Source of the DNA: Porphyromonadaceae bacterium UBA7087
GTDB lineage: Bacteria; Bacteroidota; Bacteroidia; Bacteroidales; Muribaculaceae
DNA: 9,037 nucleotides
Assembly (NCBI GenBank): GCA_002493515.1
Contig: DKYZ01000023.1
Coordinates: 499-9,535, forward strand
Direction: 5' to 3'
This document shows positions 6,004 to 9,037 of this stretch, piece after piece. The number at the start of each line of letters is the position of its first letter. The first letter of the stretch is position 1. The notes under the pieces are model-generated. The model was not told where the DNA came from. It made no database searches and saw only the letters and a program-made list of their open reading frames with translations. Position numbers and translations under genes: made by a program.

Positions 6004-7788
6004 CTATTTGATTTCTATGGTCATGCCGTCGTAGCAGGGGAATATGTCGTCCGGTAGCGAGGCCGCGAGCTCGTCGTGCAGACCTGCCTCATGGTTGAAA
6101 TGCGTGAAATAAGCTCTTTTCGGCTTGATATTCTCAACCAGTGCAATCGCTTCCCGTATATTCAGATGCGCGAAATGTTCCTTATGGCGCAATGCGTTTA
6201 TTATCAGGGTGTCGAGCCCCCGCAGCTTCTCAAGTTCCTCTTCGGCAATTGTCTTTGCATCAGTGATATAAGCAAAATCCCCTATTCGGTAGCCGAATAT
6301 TGGCAGCTTGCCGTGCATGACCTCTATCGGAATGATTTTCAGTCCATTGATGAAAAATGGAGAATTGTCGATGACACGCATGTCAAAAGCGGGAACCCCA
6401 GGGTAGAGGTGGTCGCGGAAGCAATAGTCAAGTCGTTTTCTCAAATCAGTGTCTACATCCTTCCTGACATAAATTGGGAGAGGTCCGTTGGCGCAGAAAG
6501 GGCGAAGGTCGTCGAAGCCGCCCACGTGGTCGTAATGGCTGTGAGTTACGAGAATGGCGTCAATCTTACCTATGTCGTTGGCGAGCGCCTGTGCCCTGAG
6601 GTCGGGAGATGCGTCTATCAGTATATCCATTCCTTGCGTCCTTACCATCACAGAGGCTCTGAGGCGTTTGTCACGGGTGTCGGCCGATCTGCATACCCGG
6701 CAACCGCACGCTATCTCCGGCACCCCCTTTGAGGTGCCGCTGCCGAGCACAGTCACCTTGACAGTGGAGTCTATATAGTTCACTTCCGGCTCCAGCCTGA
6801 CTCCGAACTCGCGGTTGACGGTATCGATTACCCTGTCGGCAAGGCTCGTGACGTCGGCGGCGGTGGCGTCGCCACGGTTGGCGATGACAAGACACTGCCT
6901 GGGATATATGTATGCCCCGCCTGATTCAGCACCTTTCAAGCCGGCGTGCTCTATCAGCCATCCGGCCGCGAGCTTCACCCTTTTCTCCCCGGCGGGATAG
7001 AAGGGCACGTCGGGATGGCGGCTCAGAATCTCCTCCTCGAAATAATAGCGGCTCACAATCGGATTCTTGAAGAAGCTCCCGGCGTTTCCCGTCACGGCAG
7101 GGGCCGGCAGCTTCGAGTCTCGTATGCGGAGCACCTCATGCCTGACGTCTCCTATGGACGGACTGTGGCCGAGCGTCTCCCTGAGCCTGGCAAGAGGGCC
7201 GTATTCAAGCGAGCGCGCCTCTTCCGACGGCCTGAGGCGGAAGCTGACGCGGATCACGTAGTAGCGCCCCTTCCATTCATGCTTGAACCGGCTGTCGCGA
7301 TAGGCGAAGCCGCATTCCCCGTTGGTGAATACCACCGTCTTGCGCGTCAGGGTGTCGAAGCATTCCACGTGATGGATCGCGTCCTTGGCCTCGACGCCAT
7401 AGGCTCCGATGTTCTGTACGGCGGAGGCTCCTACCTCTCCCGGAATACCGGATAGATTCTCTATCCCTCCGAAACCGTTTTCCACGCATCGGGCCACAAA
7501 GCCGTCCCAGTTCTCGCCCGCGCCAGCTATGGCATAGACAGTTTCCTCGTCCTTGCGGTAGAACTTCACCCCCTTGATGGCGGAATGAAGCACCAGACCC
7601 TTGAAGTCGTTTACGAAAAGCAGATTGCTCCCGCCTCCGATATGCAGCACCTCGTTGTCGGAAAATTCCGGAGTGCGCGAAATCTTTGTGAGCATGTCGA
7701 CGGAGTCATACTCCTTATATAAGGAGACTCTGGCCGGAATGCCGAATGTGGTGAGGGGAGCGAGGTCTTTGTTTATTTCGAAATTCAT
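6004..7788 (-). CDS. murB: MurB (UDP-N-acetylenolpyruvoylglucosamine reductase) fused to PhnP-like MBL-fold hydrolase
   Basis: One uninterrupted ORF of 594 residues holds two complete enzymes. Residues 1-340 are a type I, E. coli-like MurB, a cytoplasmic FAD enzyme that uses NADPH to reduce UDP-GlcNAc-enolpyruvate to UDP-MurNAc. Visible are the FAD-binding GGGSNLL (51-57), SGIPGEVGASAVQNIGAYG (113-131), YRDSRFK with the expected catalytic Arg164, GNAGSFFKNP with the catalytic Ser238, and LEPEV with the catalytic Glu335. Residues 342-594 are a metallo-beta-lactamase-fold hydrolase, with THSHYDH (H416, H418, D420, H421), H492, D510 and H563 as metal ligands. CGCRVC (C361, C363, C366) plus H566 match the structural zinc site of E. 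coli PhnP, a cyclic phosphodiesterase. No other phosphonate genes are here, so the substrate is unknown. There is no linker: the MurB ending EVNYID runs straight into the first hydrolase strand, VKVTVLGSG. The start ATG is preceded by an A-rich leader typical of Bacteroidetes. It lies 56 bases after the lipoprotein gene, with no promoter between. Confidence 0.95.
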   Translation of the reverse strand: MNFEINKDLAPLTTFGIPARVSLYKEYDSVDMLTKISRTPEFSDNEVLHIGGGSNLLFVNDFKGLVLHSAIKGVKFYRKDEETVYAIAGAGENWDGFVARCVENGFGGIENLSGIPGEVGASAVQNIGAYGVEAKDAIHHVECFDTLTRKTVVFTNGECGFAYRDSRFKHEWKGRYYVIRVSFRLRPSEEARSLEYGPLARLRETLGHSPSIGDVRHEVLRIRDSKLPAPAVTGNAGSFFKNPIVSRYYFEEEILSRHPDVPFYPAGEKRVKLAAGWLIEHAGLKGAESGGAYIYPRQCLVIANRGDATAADVTSLADRVIDTVNREFGVRLEPEVNYIDSTVKVTVLGSGTSKGVPEIACGCRVCRSADTRDKRLRASVMVRTQGMDILIDASPDLRAQALANDIGKIDAILVTHSHYDHVGGFDDLRPFCANGPLPIYVRKDVDTDLRKRLDYCFRDHLYPGVPAFDMRVIDNSPFFINGLKIIPIEVMHGKLPIFGYRIGDFAYITDAKTIAEEELEKLRGLDTLIINALRHKEHFAHLNIREAIALVENIKPKRAYFTHFNHEAGLHDELAASLPDDIFPCYDGMTIEIK

Positions 7789-7844
7789 GTGACTTTTTAT
7801 TTTTATTTCCGTCGTAGGTGGCGGCTGGAATTGTTTTGGGATGG

Positions 7845-8825
7845 TCAGCGTCTGAGATCGATTAGCACTCCGTCTTCAAAACGCAGGAAGACGTAGTTGC
7901 CGTTGTCGTAACGCCATATGTCGAGAGTCTGGCTCCAGTCGTGTCCGCTCGCCACGTCGGAAGGGTTGCCGAGAGAGAGGCGGCATTCCTCCTTGGTCAT
8001 GCCTGGGCGCACGCGGCCATGTTGGATGAGGGTCCACACCTCGTCAGTGACCGACGGATAACGGGTGCGTGGGTCGGAAAGAGAGAATATGTTGGGAAAC
8101 GAGCGGCTGTCGGAGGCGGTGTTGCCCAGATTCATGAACATCGACGCCACGTTGCCGGTGGCGTCATGGAAAATCACCTCGGCGGGAAACACAAGCGAGC
8201 CCGGAATGACAGAGTCGATGGTCACCGGCACGTATTTCGCCCCATCAGTCCTGTGTCCCTCCTTATTATACCATAACGATGAGCGTGTCCACAGGGATTT
8301 CCCTTTCATAAGGGAGTCGGCCTTCTGAATCATCGCCACGTCTATCATCATGGGGATGTCGGAGCTCACTACCTCGGCTGAGGCCTGCTCAACTGGTCTG
8401 GAGGTATCGAATTTCAATATCTTTCCATCGAGATCGAAATCGATGATCACCTTCAACGTGCCGTCGGGAGCGGTGGCCGTCTCCCAGCCTTTGTAAAGGA
8501 GTGTCTTTCCTCCGATGCCCAGGGATTCCGGATTGACGTCGAGATTCTCCTGCACGAATATGAGGGCAGTGCGGTCGGCGGCGGCGATGAATTCCTTTCC
8601 CGGCTCCCATCGGGCCAGGGGAAGGCCCTTGACGTCGGCCAGGAAAGTATCCTCCGGTGAGGGGGCGAGATTTTTTTTGTCCTGGCGCGACAGGTTGATT
8701 TTATTGGTGCCTTCCACCCCCGTAAAGCAGGAAGTCAGCCCCGTGGCAGCCATGAGCGCAATCAAGATATTGAGCCATAGATGGTTAGGGAGGTGTATGT
8801 GGCTGTTAGACGTATTCTTTTTCAC
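7845..8825 (-). CDS. Lipoprotein with BamE/SmpA-like C-terminal module, function unknown
   Basis: A predicted lipoprotein of 326 residues. The N-terminus has KK, a hydrophobic stretch (about 17-30) and the lipobox LTSC with Cys33 as the lipidation site. The middle (about 60-260) matches no family I recognise; it contains DFDLDGKILKFD, and residues 153-265 are rich in Ser and hydrophobic strands. The last about 60 residues (HGRVRPGMTKEECRLSLGNP, then DIWRYDNGNYVFLRFEDGVL) follow the pattern of the BamE/SmpA/OmlA fold: a GMT start, a helix ending in LG.P, then a W.Y strand and an F..G.L strand. That fold occurs in outer-membrane assembly lipoproteins and many unrelated envelope proteins, so it does not fix the role. 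The start is GTG at 8825; the next ATG (residue 25) would destroy the signal peptide. The gene is probably the first of a unit with murB and the regulator. Confidence 0.88.
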   Translation of the reverse strand: MKKNTSNSHIHLPNHLWLNILIALMAATGLTSCFTGVEGTNKINLSRQDKKNLAPSPEDTFLADVKGLPLARWEPGKEFIAAADRTALIFVQENLDVNPESLGIGGKTLLYKGWETATAPDGTLKVIIDFDLDGKILKFDTSRPVEQASAEVVSSDIPMMIDVAMIQKADSLMKGKSLWTRSSLWYNKEGHRTDGAKYVPVTIDSVIPGSLVFPAEVIFHDATGNVASMFMNLGNTASDSRSFPNIFSLSDPRTRYPSVTDEVWTLIQHGRVRPGMTKEECRLSLGNPSDVASGHDWSQTLDIWRYDNGNYVFLRFEDGVLIDLRR

Positions 8826-8880
8826 AATTCTATAATGCTTGTATGTAGCACAGATAAGCGTGTCGCAGAAGATTTCAGTG

Positions 8881-8888
8881 CAAAATTA
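8881..8888 (-). promoter_or_regulatory. Probable promoter -7 box for the lipoprotein-murB unit
   Basis: TAATTTTG on the - strand (8888 to 8881) matches TAnnTTTG exactly and lies 56 bases before the GTG start, implying a leader of about 50 bases. The -33 position is not TTTG; the upstream DNA there is C- and T-rich on this strand, so the promoter is only partly supported. Confidence 0.5.
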
Positions 8889-8918
8889 GCAAAAAAAATG
8901 AAAAAAAAGGGGAGAAAA

Positions 8919-8949
8919 TTTGTGGTGTCAAAAAAAATGCCTAACTTTG
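8919..8949 (+). promoter_or_regulatory. Promoter of the right-hand tRNA
   Basis: TTTG (8919-8922), a 19-base spacer and TAACTTTG (8942-8949) match the Bacteroidetes primary sigma consensus at every defined base. The predicted start near 8954-8957 gives a leader of about 33 bases before the tRNA. A perfect match fits a strongly expressed stable RNA gene. Confidence 0.85.
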
Positions 8950-8988
8950 CACTCGCAAAACGGAACAAGCGAGTTCTGAAGCGAAAAA

Positions 8989-9037
8989 GGCGGGATAGCT
9001 CAGTTGGTTAGAGCGTCGGATTCATAACCCGGAGGTC
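8989..9037 (+). tRNA. tRNA with anticodon CAT (Met likely), 5' part only
   Basis: Acceptor strand GGCGGGA (8989-8995), T8, A9, D stem GCTC/GAGC (8998-9001, 9011-9014) with loop AGTTGGTTA, anticodon stem TCGGA/CCCGG and loop TTCATAA (9021-9027) with anticodon CAT at 9023-9025, then variable loop AGGTC at the window end. C11-G24 in the D stem and G at position 1 point to an elongator rather than an initiator tRNA. A CAT anticodon is also used by the lysidine-modified tRNA-Ile, and the missing 3' part prevents a firm choice. The loop-closing pair 31-39 is A-C, not Watson-Crick. Confidence 0.9.

Noticed and set aside
6004..6765. A phosphonate-degradation role for the hydrolase half
   Set aside because: Resemblance to PhnP is to the fold and zinc site only; no other phn genes are in the window.
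2147..7121. A 14-base match, GCAGCTTCGAGTCT, near 2147-2160 and 7108-7121
   Set aside because: Both copies encode the same short D-S-K-L peptide on the - strand in unrelated proteins; this is a coding coincidence.
8781..9011. A 76-codon + strand ORF rich in lysine and arginine at the right end
   Set aside because: It runs through the divergent promoters, an A-rich tract and the start of the tRNA, so its basic composition reflects A-rich DNA.
1..9037. An integrated element bounded by the two tRNA genes
   Set aside because: murB is core, no integrase is present, and I could not find a copy of the left tRNA 3' end near the right side to serve as an attachment repeat.

Overview
The window looks like a chromosomal segment from a Bacteroidales bacterium, possibly Muribaculaceae or Prevotellaceae; the family assignment is inference. 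Supporting signs are promoters of the Bacteroidetes type (TTTG, about 19-21 nt, TAnnTTTG), the absence of an encoded CCA on the left tRNA, a type IX-like C-terminal sorting tail on a secreted leucine-rich repeat protein, and a membrane-spanning TPR/AraC regulator of a kind typical of this phylum.

Layout, left to right: the 3' end of a tRNA on the + strand and its terminator (1-61); about 230 bases with no convincing gene but with two mutually exclusive hairpins; then four genes, all on the - strand. Read in the direction of transcription from the right, these are a lipoprotein of unknown function with a BamE/SmpA-like C-terminus (8825-7845), a single ORF joining MurB to a PhnP-like metallo-beta-lactamase-fold hydrolase (7788-6004), a periplasmic-TPR/transmembrane/AraC-type regulator (5997-4234), and a large secreted LRR protein made of three repeated modules (4064-348). 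The LRR gene has its own promoter and a strong terminator. The right edge holds the first two-thirds of a tRNA with anticodon CAT on the + strand, driven by a near-perfect promoter and transcribed divergently from the lipoprotein gene.

The first three genes have short gaps (56 and 6 bases) and no promoter visible between them, so they probably form one transcription unit. MurB makes the peptidoglycan precursor UDP-MurNAc, and the lipoprotein is predicted to sit in the envelope. The regulator could sense a periplasmic condition and act on the LRR gene next door, which starts from a separate promoter with a candidate inverted-repeat operator upstream; this link is inference.

The most notable points are the linker-less MurB-hydrolase fusion, which sits beside a short TA repeat where one more TA unit would restore a stop codon; the threefold repetition of a module of about 357 residues in the LRR protein; and the regulator ORF lying in the same frame as the fusion, only a TAG and two codons downstream of it, with no ATG at its likely start. 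I see no evidence of a mobile element, CRISPR array or defence system.
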